DNA from: a bacterium | GTDB taxonomy: Bacteria > Planctomycetota > Planctomycetia > Isosphaerales > Isosphaeraceae | Reading direction: 5' to 3' | Assembly: GCA_016125085.1 (NCBI GenBank) | Contig: WGMM01000007.1 | Location: 248,001 to 312,000 of the forward strand | Length of the DNA stretch: 64,000 nucleotides | Shown: positions 27,001 through 36,055 of the stretch, one piece after another | Position numbering within the stretch: the stretch's first letter is position 1 | Layout of the letters: each line of letters starts with the position of its first letter | Notes under the pieces: model-generated | What the model saw: only the letters and a program-made list of their open reading frames with translations | The model's database searches: none | What the model was told of the DNA's origin: nothing | Program-made: the position numbers and the translations under genes

Positions 27001-28290
27001 TCAGACCAGGATGGCCTTGATCGGCTTCGCGGAAGGATCGGCCATGGGGACTTCCCGGCCTTCGATGTCGAACGACTCGGTCGAGTCGAGCCCGACGGCC
27101 ATCAGATAGGTGTGGAACAGGGCCGCGTGGTCCACCTGACCGTCGGTGACCTCCGTGCCGTTGGGGTTGGTCTTGCCGTAGGCGGCCCCTTTGGCGACGC
27201 CGCAGCCGGCCATGGTGACTGTCCAGGCCCGCGACCAGTGATCGCGGCCGTAGTAGAGATTGATGCCTGGAGTGCGGCCGAATTCGGAGAGGACGATTAC
27301 CAGCGTCGATTCGAGCATGCCACGGACGGCGAGATCGTCGATGAAGGCCGCGAAGGCGTGGTCGAACTCCGGCACCTGTTCCAGGTGGAAGTTGAAGTTT
27401 TCGTTGTGGGTGTCGTAGTTCGAATGGGTGATCTGGAGGAAGGTAGCCCCGTTTTCCAGCAGACGCCGGCCGAGCAGGCACTGACGGCCGAGGTCGGAGT
27501 CGCCGTAGCGGTCCTTTTCCTTTTGCGGTTCGCCCGAGATGTCGAAGGCGTCGCGCTTCGTCATCAGGCGCAGGGCCTGTTCGTACGAGTGGGTATAGGC
27601 GTCGGTGATGGCGGTGCGGCGGCGGTTGAGGAACTTCTGGGCCGCCTGCCGGCGGACGTCCTGGCGAAGGGTGTCGGCCTCGGCCGTGATGTCCTTGGGG
27701 CGTTCGGTGTTCTGGGGCGGCTTGCCGCCGCCGACCACGAGGCTGGAATAGCGGGGGCCGAGGTAAGCGGCTTCGTTGCCGCGATTGCCGCCGCCGCCGG
27801 GCGTGATCAGGATATGCCCGGGTACGGGGTTGGCTTCATCGGCGAGAGCTTTGGCCATCACCGAGCCGATCTGGGGATATTCGGCGGCGGGAGTCTGCCG
27901 GCGGCCGGTGAGCATCATGTAGGTGCCCTTGCCATGATCGTCTTCGGACGTGTTCACGCCGCGGACGAGGCAGAGGTGGTGCATGACCTTGGCCGTCTTC
28001 GGCATGAGTTCGCAAATGCGAATGCCGGGCACGCTGGTTTCGATCGACCGGAACGGGCCGCCGGTGTCGGTACCTGGTTTGGGGTCGAAGCTTTCGAGCT
28101 GCGACAGGCCACCGTGCATGTTGAAGACGACGACTCGCTTCTGTTGTTTCGCGAGCGTGTCGGACGCCTGCCCGGTGGTGAACGCCCCCAGGCCGCCGAC
28201 GATGCCGCCGGCTCCCATCACGCCCAGAAACTGGCGACGGGCCATCGTGTGTTCGGGGCTGTGGCAGGCGTAGTCGCAGCGGCGTTTCAT
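27001..28290 (-). CDS. DUF1501 (sulfatase-fold) protein, Tat-exported
   Basis: A 429-residue protein opening CHSPEHTMARRQFLGVMGAGG: the paired Arg and hydrophobic run form a twin-arginine signal typical of DUF1501. The body has FNMHGGLSQLESFDPKPG, MPKTAKVMHHLCLVRGV and VIVLSEFGRTPGINLYYGRDHW, all hallmarks of the family, which shares the alkaline phosphatase/sulfatase fold but has no assigned reaction. It is second in a three-gene minus-strand unit: DUF1549 (57 bases upstream), DUF1501, WD40. Confidence 0.88.
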   Translation of the reverse strand: MKRRCDYACHSPEHTMARRQFLGVMGAGGIVGGLGAFTTGQASDTLAKQQKRVVVFNMHGGLSQLESFDPKPGTDTGGPFRSIETSVPGIRICELMPKTAKVMHHLCLVRGVNTSEDDHGKGTYMMLTGRRQTPAAEYPQIGSVMAKALADEANPVPGHILITPGGGGNRGNEAAYLGPRYSSLVVGGGKPPQNTERPKDITAEADTLRQDVRRQAAQKFLNRRRTAITDAYTHSYEQALRLMTKRDAFDISGEPQKEKDRYGDSDLGRQCLLGRRLLENGATFLQITHSNYDTHNENFNFHLEQVPEFDHAFAAFIDDLAVRGMLESTLVIVLSEFGRTPGINLYYGRDHWSRAWTVTMAGCGVAKGAAYGKTNPNGTEVTDGQVDHAALFHTYLMAVGLDSTESFDIEGREVPMADPSAKPIKAILV

Positions 28291-28347
28291 GGTCTTCGAA
28301 GCTCCTGAGCGGAAATGTGTCGCGTCGAAATGCCGGAGTCGTCGGCG

Positions 28348-31272
28348 TCAGTGATTGAACCGGAATTCGGGGCTGCTCATCAGGCCCCAGAACAGGTCAC
28401 GTGCGATCGTCGGCTTGGTCTCGGGTTTCGCGCTGGCGAGGGCTTTCGCCACCATCGCGATTTCGTCGGCGTCGGGCTGGCGGCCGAAGGTGCCGAAATA
28501 AAGTGCCTGGGCGGCTTTTTCAGGCGTTTCGGCCTTCATGAAGCCTTCGGCCGGGTTGCCGGATGCCGGTGTGCACCAGCTGGCCACGGCCCCGCCATTA
28601 GCCAGGTAGAGAGCCTGATCGGCCGTGGCGAAGAAGTCGCCCTGCGGCTGACCGGCTCCGGCACCGAAGAGCGTGGCGAAGTGTTGCGGATAGCCCCTGA
28701 GCTGGGTGAAGACTTTGGCTTCGATGTCGTAATCTCGCTGAAGCTTCCAGCCCGGGTCAGCCTTCTGGGCGTCGGTGGGCGGGGCGGCCTTGTCCAGCTC
28801 GGCCGTGGCACTGGCCCAGTAGCGGTCATAAACGGTCGTCGTCTTGAGGATCGACCACGCCAGCGCTTCGGGGGAAAGTGGTTTCAGGCTCGAAAGTTCG
28901 AACCGCTCGGCGGCGGTCGCCACGATCTGGTCGGTCAGATCCGCGTCGGTCTTGTCGGTTTCGGCGAGCTTTTGGCGGTTTCGGGCCAATTCCTGGCCAA
29001 GCGAATCGGCGCTAGCCGCGATCTGTTTGAGCCCGGCATCGATGCCGGGCATCTCGCTGCCGATTTTCGTGAGTTTCGTGGCGGCGTCCGCCAGTTCGGC
29101 TTCCATCGAGGCCGTCATCGTTTTCTTCGATTCCGCCAGGCTGGCGGCTTTCGATCTGTGCGTTTGAAGTTGCGAGAGAATCTGGGCAAGTTCGGCGTTC
29201 GGCAGAAGTGCCGAGGCCGCCTGAGTCTCGGCCATCGCCCGATCAAGTGCCGCCGCAGCTCCGGAAGCGGCGTCCCGTTCCTTTCTGGTACGCTCCAGCA
29301 TTCCGGTCAGTTCGGTCGAGCGTGTCTTCAGGGCCGTCTGGGCGGCGACGGCCCCGGCCAGTTTCTTGCGGAATTCTTCGGCAGACGTCGCTGCCTTCGC
29401 GGCTTCGGGTTCCAGGCGGGCGATCGTTTCCACGACCGTCTTGCGCTCGTTACGGTTCGTGGCGAACTTCGTACGGAGTTCGTGCCAGCGGATATCGGCC
29501 TTCGTGCGCGCAGCTTGCTCGATGATGCCGTCCATCCGTTTGCGGGCGGTGCGGAAGGCTTCCTCCAGCGGCACGAGCGCGGCCAGAAGCGGGGCCATCT
29601 CGGCGTCGACGGCCTTCGCCTGAACCCGGAACGCTGCGAGCTGCTCTTCGGCGGCTCTGCGTTCGACCGACTTCTTGCCCTGTTCGTCGATCAGGGCGGC
29701 CTTTTCGGTGTCGATTGCCGCGATCTTGTCCGCGAAGGTCTTGGCGGCGGCGGTCAGGTCCTTGTCACCCGCGATTGCGGCCAGGGCTTTGTCCGCGGCG
29801 GTTTTCGCTTCGGCCAGGGCGGGCTTCTGGGTCTCGATCTGAACCAGCCGGGCGGCGATGGCTTCGAGACGAAGCCGGGCGGCGTCGAACTTGCCGCCGA
29901 ATTCGTCGAGCTTGGCCTGAATCGGTTCGCGCTTCTTCTGCACCGGCACCACGGCGGCCTGGGCCTTGTGCCAGGCGGCTTTGGCTTCGCCGAAGAGTTT
30001 TTCGGCGGCTTCCTGCTCGATTTTCAGCCGGTCGGCCTGCGACTGCAACTCGGCGAGTTCGCCGGGGGCGGGGGCCGTGAAGGCGTCGGACGGCATGTCG
30101 AACGGCCGGGCATAAGCCTGCGACAACACGACGGCCCTGAGCAGGGGCTTCACGCGGTAGCCCGATTCCCTCAGCCCGGCGGAGAGTGTTTCGAGCAGTT
30201 CGGGCGAAAGGGCCGGGTTTTCAGGATGGTGCATGTCGAAGGGGTGCACGATGCCGCGACCGAAAGCCAGGCCCCAGATCCGGTTGGCCCAGTTGCGGCC
30301 GAATTCGGGCGAGGCCGTGACGGCGTCTGCCAGTAGCTTGCGGCGGCTCACTCGTGGCACGCTGGCCGATGATTCGGTCCCGCGGGTCACGTATTCGTCG
30401 CCGGGAACGGTCGCCGGTTCGGTCACGGACGCGTGCCCCGGCAGGTGTGGGCCGTTGATCAGCGAGTCGTCCTTCACGAACACGCTGTCGAAGAGCACGC
30501 GGCCGCCGGCCTTTTCGGCAAGGCGGTTGACCGGATTGCCTGTTCCGCCTGGTTTCACAGGGGCGACGGCCGTCGGAGTGAAAAAGGCCAGCACGCCGGC
30601 ATAGTCGCTCTGCAGGTAGCCGTCGACGAGCGGGTGGTCGTGGCACTGGTTGCACTGCATGTCGCGGCCAAGGAAGATCCGGCCGAAGTCTCGGGTCATC
30701 AGATTCGGCTCGGCATCGCGATCCATGAGGAACCGGCCGGCCGAGTGCTTCGGTCCTTCGACGCCGTCGGCCGTGAGCAGGTCAACGGTCAGGTCGGTCA
30801 GGGGCCGGTCGTTGCGGACGAAGTCCATGAGATACGACATCCAGGCGTCGTCGGTGCCGACTTTGGCCGGCCGGCGTTCGAGCAGCGTCAGGCTCAACCA
30901 GGTGGCCAGGTGGCGCGTGGCCTGGGGCGATCCGATGAGTTCGTCGGCCAGCCGGGCCCTTTTGTCGGGTGATTTGTCGTCGACGAAGGCCTGGAGGCGG
31001 GTCGTCGAAAGAGGCATGCCGGTCAGGTCGATCGCGAGACGACGGGCGAACTGGGCGTCGTCCACCTGAAAGGTCGCGCCTTTCAGAGCGGCCCTGGTCG
31101 CGAAGGCGGCGTCGATCCGGCGCTCGAGGGGCGGCGGTGTCGCAGGGGCCGCTTCCTGAGCGACCGAAACGGAGAAAACGGAAACGGGGGAAAAGATCGA
31201 TCCAGCGGCGAGGCTGAATACGAGGATGCCGACGGGGCCTGAGAGTCGCGATCGAAACGTCCGTGGTGACAT
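28348..31272 (-). CDS. DUF1549/DUF1553 protein with large coiled-coil insertion
   Basis: A 974-residue exported protein, start ATG 31272 (MSPRTFRSRL) with GGAAGG upstream. After the signal peptide come DUF1549 (about 45-215, ending in the haem-like MQCNQCHDHP) and the start of DUF1553 (about 310-395, SRRKLLADAVTASPEFGRNWANRIWG). Then about 390 residues of Ala/Glu/Lys-rich heptads (404-794) follow, and after that the end of DUF1553 (LSPEALAWSILKTTTVYDRYWAS to the C-terminus SSPEFRFNH). So a coiled coil is inserted inside DUF1553. There is no separate PSCyt1 domain at the front, unlike the protein at 49529. First gene of the unit with DUF1501 and WD40. Function unknown, periplasmic. Confidence 0.85.
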   Translation of the reverse strand: MSPRTFRSRLSGPVGILVFSLAAGSIFSPVSVFSVSVAQEAAPATPPPLERRIDAAFATRAALKGATFQVDDAQFARRLAIDLTGMPLSTTRLQAFVDDKSPDKRARLADELIGSPQATRHLATWLSLTLLERRPAKVGTDDAWMSYLMDFVRNDRPLTDLTVDLLTADGVEGPKHSAGRFLMDRDAEPNLMTRDFGRIFLGRDMQCNQCHDHPLVDGYLQSDYAGVLAFFTPTAVAPVKPGGTGNPVNRLAEKAGGRVLFDSVFVKDDSLINGPHLPGHASVTEPATVPGDEYVTRGTESSASVPRVSRRKLLADAVTASPEFGRNWANRIWGLAFGRGIVHPFDMHHPENPALSPELLETLSAGLRESGYRVKPLLRAVVLSQAYARPFDMPSDAFTAPAPGELAELQSQADRLKIEQEAAEKLFGEAKAAWHKAQAAVVPVQKKREPIQAKLDEFGGKFDAARLRLEAIAARLVQIETQKPALAEAKTAADKALAAIAGDKDLTAAAKTFADKIAAIDTEKAALIDEQGKKSVERRAAEEQLAAFRVQAKAVDAEMAPLLAALVPLEEAFRTARKRMDGIIEQAARTKADIRWHELRTKFATNRNERKTVVETIARLEPEAAKAATSAEEFRKKLAGAVAAQTALKTRSTELTGMLERTRKERDAASGAAAALDRAMAETQAASALLPNAELAQILSQLQTHRSKAASLAESKKTMTASMEAELADAATKLTKIGSEMPGIDAGLKQIAASADSLGQELARNRQKLAETDKTDADLTDQIVATAAERFELSSLKPLSPEALAWSILKTTTVYDRYWASATAELDKAAPPTDAQKADPGWKLQRDYDIEAKVFTQLRGYPQHFATLFGAGAGQPQGDFFATADQALYLANGGAVASWCTPASGNPAEGFMKAETPEKAAQALYFGTFGRQPDADEIAMVAKALASAKPETKPTIARDLFWGLMSSPEFRFNH

Positions 31273-31429
31273 GGCGATAGCCTTCCGGCAGGCGTGAGGC
31301 GGGCAGTCGTCTTGCGACGTGCGGATCGAGTGGCGATCCGGCGAGGTCATAGCATCCTACCCTTTCGGCAAAATGCGGGCAACCTTATTAGTCTAACATA
31401 TCGCGAAAACTTCATGCAAGTACCCCAAA

Positions 31430-31462
31430 ACCGGTCGAATCGGATATGCCGAATCGACCGGT
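31430..31462 (-). terminator. terminator of the DUF1559 gene
   Basis: ACCGGTCGA (31430-31438) pairs with TCGACCGGT (31454-31462). On the minus strand the stem is followed by TTTTGGGG. It lies 56 bases after the DUF1559 stop and separates that gene from the DUF1549 unit. Confidence 0.55.
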
Positions 31463-31518
31463 TCGGGGAAATTGACCTGTCTGGAACGGGCGACGGCTGA
31501 CGCCCGGTTCGTCACTCG

Positions 31519-32454
31519 TCAATAGTCCGAATCGCTGAAGCTCTCGCCCCCGTTGCGGGAGCCGATCGCCCGCCAGACGGCCATGTCGACCGTCTCCTTG
31601 ACGGCCCTCACATGCCCATCGGCGAACAGGGAGTGAACCACACCCGGATGAAACGACCCGGCGGGCCATGTGCCTTCCTGAACGAAATTGCCCACGGTGC
31701 ACAAGTACCGGTTGGGAGGAACCAGGTGATAAGTGAGCGTTCGGCTCACCTCACTATGCGTCCAATTCCAACCACGATTGTACGGTTCGAATGGCGCCTT
31801 TCCAACATCCGCCGCGAGACAGGAACGAACGAACTCGTCCAGCGACTGACGCTCTCTGAGACTGACAGGCAGAAGAGTAAATCGGATTCGGTCGCTCCGA
31901 GTCTCGCCGTTCATGGAACTCCCGGTCTTGAACTCCGAAAATGCAGACGTATTCGAAAGGCCGTCACGGATCTCGGCGGCTTTGACACCCGTCGTTCCGA
32001 AGAGACCGTTGGTTCCGTCCGGATGGAAATGCACACCGGCGTTACCGCCGTAATTCGTGAATGCCAGCTCTCCATGTTTCGCCGCGTTCGGATCGCTCGG
32101 ACACACGAAGACTTCGAGGAACGTGGCCCGCAGCGTGTCGTTGCCGTCGGAATGACTGATGACGCTCAAATCGAAATTGATGCCGTCATACAGCGTCTTC
32201 TGATCCAGCCACGGCAAGATCATGACGTGCGGCGAATACCAGACACGGAGAGGATAAGCCCCGGCCGCGGTTTCGTACGCGGCCAGGGCGATTCCGATTT
32301 GCTTCAGGTTCGTCGAACATTTCAGTCGACGCGCCGATTCACGCGCGGATTGTACCGCCGGAAGAATCAGGGCGATCAGAATGCCGATGATCGTGATCGC
32401 CACGAGCATTTCGATCAGCGTGAATCCAGGCTTCGAATGGTGGCTCGCTCGCAT
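31519..32454 (-). CDS. DUF1559 prepilin-type pseudopilin
   Basis: A 311-residue protein with a class III (type IV pilin-like) leader: KPGFTLIEMLVAITIIGILI, with cleavage expected after Gly and methylation at Phe. Next comes ALILPAVQSARESARRLKCSTNLKQIGIALAAYE, typical of DUF1559, and near the end the planctomycete H-x9-DG motif (HPGVVHSLFADGHVRAV). The family is greatly expanded in planctomycetes and thought to form pseudopilus or surface fibres. Alone on its transcript, with a terminator behind it. Confidence 0.93.
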   Translation of the reverse strand: MRASHHSKPGFTLIEMLVAITIIGILIALILPAVQSARESARRLKCSTNLKQIGIALAAYETAAGAYPLRVWYSPHVMILPWLDQKTLYDGINFDLSVISHSDGNDTLRATFLEVFVCPSDPNAAKHGELAFTNYGGNAGVHFHPDGTNGLFGTTGVKAAEIRDGLSNTSAFSEFKTGSSMNGETRSDRIRFTLLPVSLRERQSLDEFVRSCLAADVGKAPFEPYNRGWNWTHSEVSRTLTYHLVPPNRYLCTVGNFVQEGTWPAGSFHPGVVHSLFADGHVRAVKETVDMAVWRAIGSRNGGESFSDSDY

Positions 32455-32887
32455 ACACGGATCCTTCCGAATTTCAGGTATGTTCGATTACGGCTGCAAG
32501 GAAAATCGAAGCGATCTTTCGCATGATCATAAGAGAAGGCTTTCGTTCGATCGAGATCAAAATCGCGTCGGGTCGGTTTCGGTCCGGTCGATCGGCAAAT
32601 ATTGGCGAATGGTTCGCATGTCATCGCCGATTTCTCATCAATTGACCGCGTGAGCCGTCGCTGGTCGAATCGCCCCGAAATCCGCCGGTCGGTTCTGGCC
32701 CGGTGCGATCCGAATCGTTAAGATCAGTTTATCCACGATCGGTGCGACGCGTATCGGCCAGCACGGCCAGGTTCGCGACCTCCCCCCGCTCCGGACCCGC
32801 TAGATCTTCCTCATTGCCGAATCCTGAACTCGAAGCTCGGAACCTGACCGGTACCGGGCACTCCGCCAACCTGGAGAATCGATCGCC
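32455..32887. other. divergent intergenic region
   Basis: 433 bases between the divergent DUF1559 and oxidoreductase genes. Nothing coding is supported, and I see no repeat or clear promoter match. Confidence 0.35.
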
Positions 32888-34273
32888 ATGTCCCGATCCC
32901 CGAAATCATTGTCACGCCGTCATGTGCTGAAGGGCTTCGGCGCATCGGTTGCCGGTTTCGCCGTATGGCCTAATGGCCGCCGTGCTTATGCCGGTTATGG
33001 CCCGAACGACGCCCTGAATTTCGCCGGTGTCGGCGTGGGCGGTAAGGGCAATTCCGATATTGACCATGCCAGCAACTACGGCCGGATCGCGGCGATTTGC
33101 GATATCGACGAGCAGCGCCTGGGCAAGAAGGCCGAGAAATTCACCGACGCAGCCAAATATGTCGATTTCCGCAAGCTTTTCTCCGAGATGGGCGACAAGA
33201 TCGACGCCGTCGTCGTGAGCTGTCCGGACCACACCCACGCCCCGGCCTCCATCACGGCCATGAACATGGGCAAGCACGTTTATTGCCAGAAGCCGCTGAC
33301 CCACTCCGTGTGGGAAGCCCGGATGATGCGTCAGGTGGCGGCCCAGAAGGGTGTCTGCACCCAGATGGGCAATCAGGGCACGGCCGACCCGGGCCTGCGG
33401 CGCGGGGCCGAAGTGGTGCAGACCGGCGGCATCGGCGACGTTCAGGAAGTTTACGTCTGGACGAACCGGCCGTTCAAATACTGGAAGCAGTCGCCCGACA
33501 TCGTCGCCCGGCCGACCGAAATGCCGCCGGTGCCGGCTCACGTGCACTGGGACCTGTTCGTCGGCCCCGCTCCGATGCGGCCCTATCACCCTGTCTATCA
33601 CCCGCACGACTGGCGCGGCTGGTGGGATTTCGGCACCGGCAGCCTGGGCGATATGGCCTGCCACACCACGAACCTGGTGTTCAAGGCCCTGAAGCTGGAA
33701 CTGCCGACCCGCGTTTCGGCCAAACATGCCGAACTGAATCCGGAAACCTACCCGGCCTGGGCCGTGATCACCTACGAATTCCCGGCCCGGGGCAACCTGC
33801 CGCCGGTGAAGCTGCACTGGTACGAAGGGGCGAAGGACGGCCAGCGGAACCTGCCGCCGGCGGAACTGTTCCCGGCCAACTTCAAACCTTCCGACAGCGG
33901 TTCGCTCCTGATCGGCTCGAAGGGCCAGATGTATTCGCCATCGGATTACGGCTCGCAGCAAGTGCTGTGGCCCGTGGAGCAATACAAGGATTATAAGGAC
34001 CCGGCTCCGTTCATCCCCCGCATCGAAGGCGGCAAAGGTACGGACGACAGCCACAAGAAGGAATGGGTGGACGCGATCCGGGCCGGCAAGCCGGAGATCG
34101 CCCAGTCCAATTTCGAATACTCCAGCCGCCTGACGGAGTCGATGCTCCTGGGCAACGTGGCGATCCGCGTGGATAAGGCCATCGATTATGATCCGGCCAC
34201 CGGCAAGGTGACGAACGTCTCCGAAGCCGCCCAGTTCATCCAGCCTGAAATGCGCGAAGGCTGGCGGATCTGA
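32888..34273 (+). CDS. Gfo/Idh/MocA oxidoreductase, Tat-exported
   Basis: A 461-residue NAD(P)-dependent oxidoreductase with a twin-arginine leader (SLSRRHVLKGFGASVAGFAV). The Rossmann part reads ALNFAGVGVGGKGNSDI, with AICDIDEQRL for the cofactor, then the family motif KHVYCQKPLTHSVWEAR (the EKP-type lysine; here QKP). A WWDFGTGSLGDMACHTTNL segment lies at the usual catalytic site. Substrate unknown, probably a sugar or sugar derivative in the periplasm. A terminator with a strong T run follows. Confidence 0.88.
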   Translation: MSRSPKSLSRRHVLKGFGASVAGFAVWPNGRRAYAGYGPNDALNFAGVGVGGKGNSDIDHASNYGRIAAICDIDEQRLGKKAEKFTDAAKYVDFRKLFSEMGDKIDAVVVSCPDHTHAPASITAMNMGKHVYCQKPLTHSVWEARMMRQVAAQKGVCTQMGNQGTADPGLRRGAEVVQTGGIGDVQEVYVWTNRPFKYWKQSPDIVARPTEMPPVPAHVHWDLFVGPAPMRPYHPVYHPHDWRGWWDFGTGSLGDMACHTTNLVFKALKLELPTRVSAKHAELNPETYPAWAVITYEFPARGNLPPVKLHWYEGAKDGQRNLPPAELFPANFKPSDSGSLLIGSKGQMYSPSDYGSQQVLWPVEQYKDYKDPAPFIPRIEGGKGTDDSHKKEWVDAIRAGKPEIAQSNFEYSSRLTESMLLGNVAIRVDKAIDYDPATGKVTNVSEAAQFIQPEMREGWRI

Positions 34274-34293
34274 GAATTCGGTTCGAACATTCG

Positions 34294-34337
34294 AACGGAA
34301 GTGCGGTGCGATCGAGCCGCACTTCCGTTTTATTTTT
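34294..34337 (+). terminator. rho-independent terminator after the oxidoreductase gene
   Basis: AACGGAAGTGCGG (34294-34306) pairs perfectly with CCGCACTTCCGTT (34317-34329) around a 10-base loop, then TTATTTTT. It covers the first GTG of the following open frame, which argues against that codon as a start. Confidence 0.9.
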
Positions 34338-34372
34338 GGACGGATTTCGAAAGGCAAGAACGGAGCGGACCA

Positions 34373-34669
34373 TTGGACGAGCTTTCCGGGCTTTACGTCG
34401 AACATCTCCGCTTCGGTTTGATGCTCACCAAAAATGCGATGGATTCGGGCAATTTCGAATGGGCCCGGGCGGAAATCGAGCTGAATCACAATATTCCGAG
34501 CCTGATCGAAGAATCGAATATCAAGCGTCACTCGTATTTCTGGAATCAGGAGAGGATGAGTTACATCGAATGGGTGTCCGAGCCTGGACGAGAAACGGCT
34601 TATTCGAAAATGCGAACGTATTATGATCCGTTATGGAAAGAGATGGCTCGCTTCATGACTGGTCACTGA
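34373..34669 (+). CDS. small hypothetical protein
   Basis: A 98-residue charged protein with a probable TTG start at 34373, six bases after GGAGCGGA; the earlier in-frame GTG at 34301 lies inside the preceding terminator stem. It reads DELSGLYVEHLRFGLMLTKN and continues with helical, Glu/Arg-rich sequence (FEWARAEIELNHNIPSLIEE). No signal peptide or known domain. Composition is coding-like; the assignment rests on that and on the ribosome site. Confidence 0.5.
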   Translation: MDELSGLYVEHLRFGLMLTKNAMDSGNFEWARAEIELNHNIPSLIEESNIKRHSYFWNQERMSYIEWVSEPGRETAYSKMRTYYDPLWKEMARFMTGH

Positions 34670-34810
34670 AGGCCAGTTCAGGAACGAAATTCCTTGCATC
34701 GAGCCATTTCGTCGATCACTTCGACACTTTTACGTTGACCGGTACGGATTCTTGCAAGAGGATAGGTCTTATAAGAAGCTGGAACTCACCTGCATTCGAG
34801 GGGTCTTTCG

Positions 34811-36037
34811 ATGCGAATGTCCGTTGCCGTCGTAACTTCGATCATTCTGGCATCCGTCCGTTTCGCGGTCGCGGACGAACCACCGAAGCCTGATGCCGCA
34901 AAAGCACAAGCCCCCGCCAAGCGAAAAGTCGGCGCGGTGCGGGCTGCGGTCAAGCCGGCATTTCAATATAAGTCCGACGGCATCGAAGTTCCGGCGGCTA
35001 CGGCCGATGAGCCGAAGGTCGAAAAATTCGGGCCTGAGACCATTCGGTCCGCGGTGAAGTATCTGAATGATGGGTCGCTGACTTGGGTTCGCGAGAAAAG
35101 CTGTGTCGCCTGCCACAGCACGGGTGTCTATCTGGCGGAGCGGCCGGTGCTTGCGAGCCTGCTGGGGCCTCCGGCGGCTGAAGTGCGTGACCAGTTCGTG
35201 AAATCGATGCCGGCCGATGTCGGCAAACCCGAGATCCGCAACGGTTCGAAATATTATGGTGCATCGATTCAGGCCGTCTGGCGGGCACTCGGGCTGGCAA
35301 CCTGGGACAAATACCTGACGGGCAAGTTATCGGAGCCTACCGACAAGGCCCTGCGCCAAGTGGTCGACTGCATGGCCGACGAAGGTTTCATTATGACGAT
35401 CGCCCAGGTGGAGATTCCCTACATCACGACCGATTTCGAATTGACCGCTCAGGCGGCCCGGGCGATGGCCACGGCACCGGGCTGGCTTGCGTCGGTGAAA
35501 GACGATACGACGCTCAAGCGCATCGATACGATGAAGAATTACTTGCGGGAGCATCGCCCGATCAACGATTACGAACGGGCCGTCAAGTTGCAACTTGCGA
35601 CTTATATGCCCGACCTGGTTTCGAAAGCCGAGCGAGAAGAAGCCATCGCGATGCTGAGAAAGCAGCAGAAGGCGGACGGCGGCTGGTCGACCCGCAACAT
35701 GAGCGACCTGATGAAATGGCACGTGAAGATGGACCAGAAGGTCATCGACATGATCCGCGGCGAGCCGGACGCCGCCGACCCGGCCAGCGATCCGTATATG
35801 ACGGCCTTCGCGATCGTGCTGATGCGTGAAGCCGGCGTGCCGGCCGAAGATCCGCAAATTCGCAAGGGCATCGACTGGCTCAAGACGAATCAGCGGGTCA
35901 CGGGCCGGTGGTGGATGAAGTCGCTGTATCGCGACACCGTCCATTACAGCACGTACATCAGCACTGCCGTAGCGCTTCGGGCACTGGCCCTGTGCGGCGA
36001 AATTCCGAATCTGACGAACGAAGCGAAGGCGGATTGA
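34811..36037 (+). CDS. exported prenyltransferase/squalene-cyclase-repeat protein with CxxCH motif
   Basis: A 408-residue secreted protein; ATG 34811 follows GAGGGG by eight bases. After the signal peptide (cut near FAVADE) is CVACH at 98-102, a c-type haem-binding motif, in the context SLTWVREKSCVACHSTG. The rest is alpha-alpha repeats like squalene-hopene cyclase or prenyltransferase barrels (AIAMLRKQQKADGGWSTRNM; KGIDWLKTNQRVTGRWWMKS). There is no DxDD catalytic motif, so it is probably not a cyclase. Similar haem-plus-repeat proteins occur in planctomycetes; function unknown. It ends convergently with another CxxCH protein ten bases away. Confidence 0.75.
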   Translation: MRMSVAVVTSIILASVRFAVADEPPKPDAAKAQAPAKRKVGAVRAAVKPAFQYKSDGIEVPAATADEPKVEKFGPETIRSAVKYLNDGSLTWVREKSCVACHSTGVYLAERPVLASLLGPPAAEVRDQFVKSMPADVGKPEIRNGSKYYGASIQAVWRALGLATWDKYLTGKLSEPTDKALRQVVDCMADEGFIMTIAQVEIPYITTDFELTAQAARAMATAPGWLASVKDDTTLKRIDTMKNYLREHRPINDYERAVKLQLATYMPDLVSKAEREEAIAMLRKQQKADGGWSTRNMSDLMKWHVKMDQKVIDMIRGEPDAADPASDPYMTAFAIVLMREAGVPAEDPQIRKGIDWLKTNQRVTGRWWMKSLYRDTVHYSTYISTAVALRALALCGEIPNLTNEAKAD

Positions 36038-36055
36038 ATTTCGGTTTCAATCCGC
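36029..36055. terminator. bidirectional terminator built from both stop regions
   Basis: GCGGATTGAA (36029-36038) and TTCAATCCGC (36046-36055) form a 10-bp stem around a 7-base loop. Each arm contains the last two codons and TGA stop of one of the two convergent genes. Confidence 0.55.

Noticed and set aside
28315-30336. 673-codon open frame on the plus strand
   Set aside because: Antisense to the DUF1549 coiled-coil gene; Gly/Arg/Phe-rich shadow without ribosome site.
32912-34531. 539-codon open frame on the minus strand
   Set aside because: Antisense to the Gfo/Idh/MocA gene; no recognisable protein pattern.
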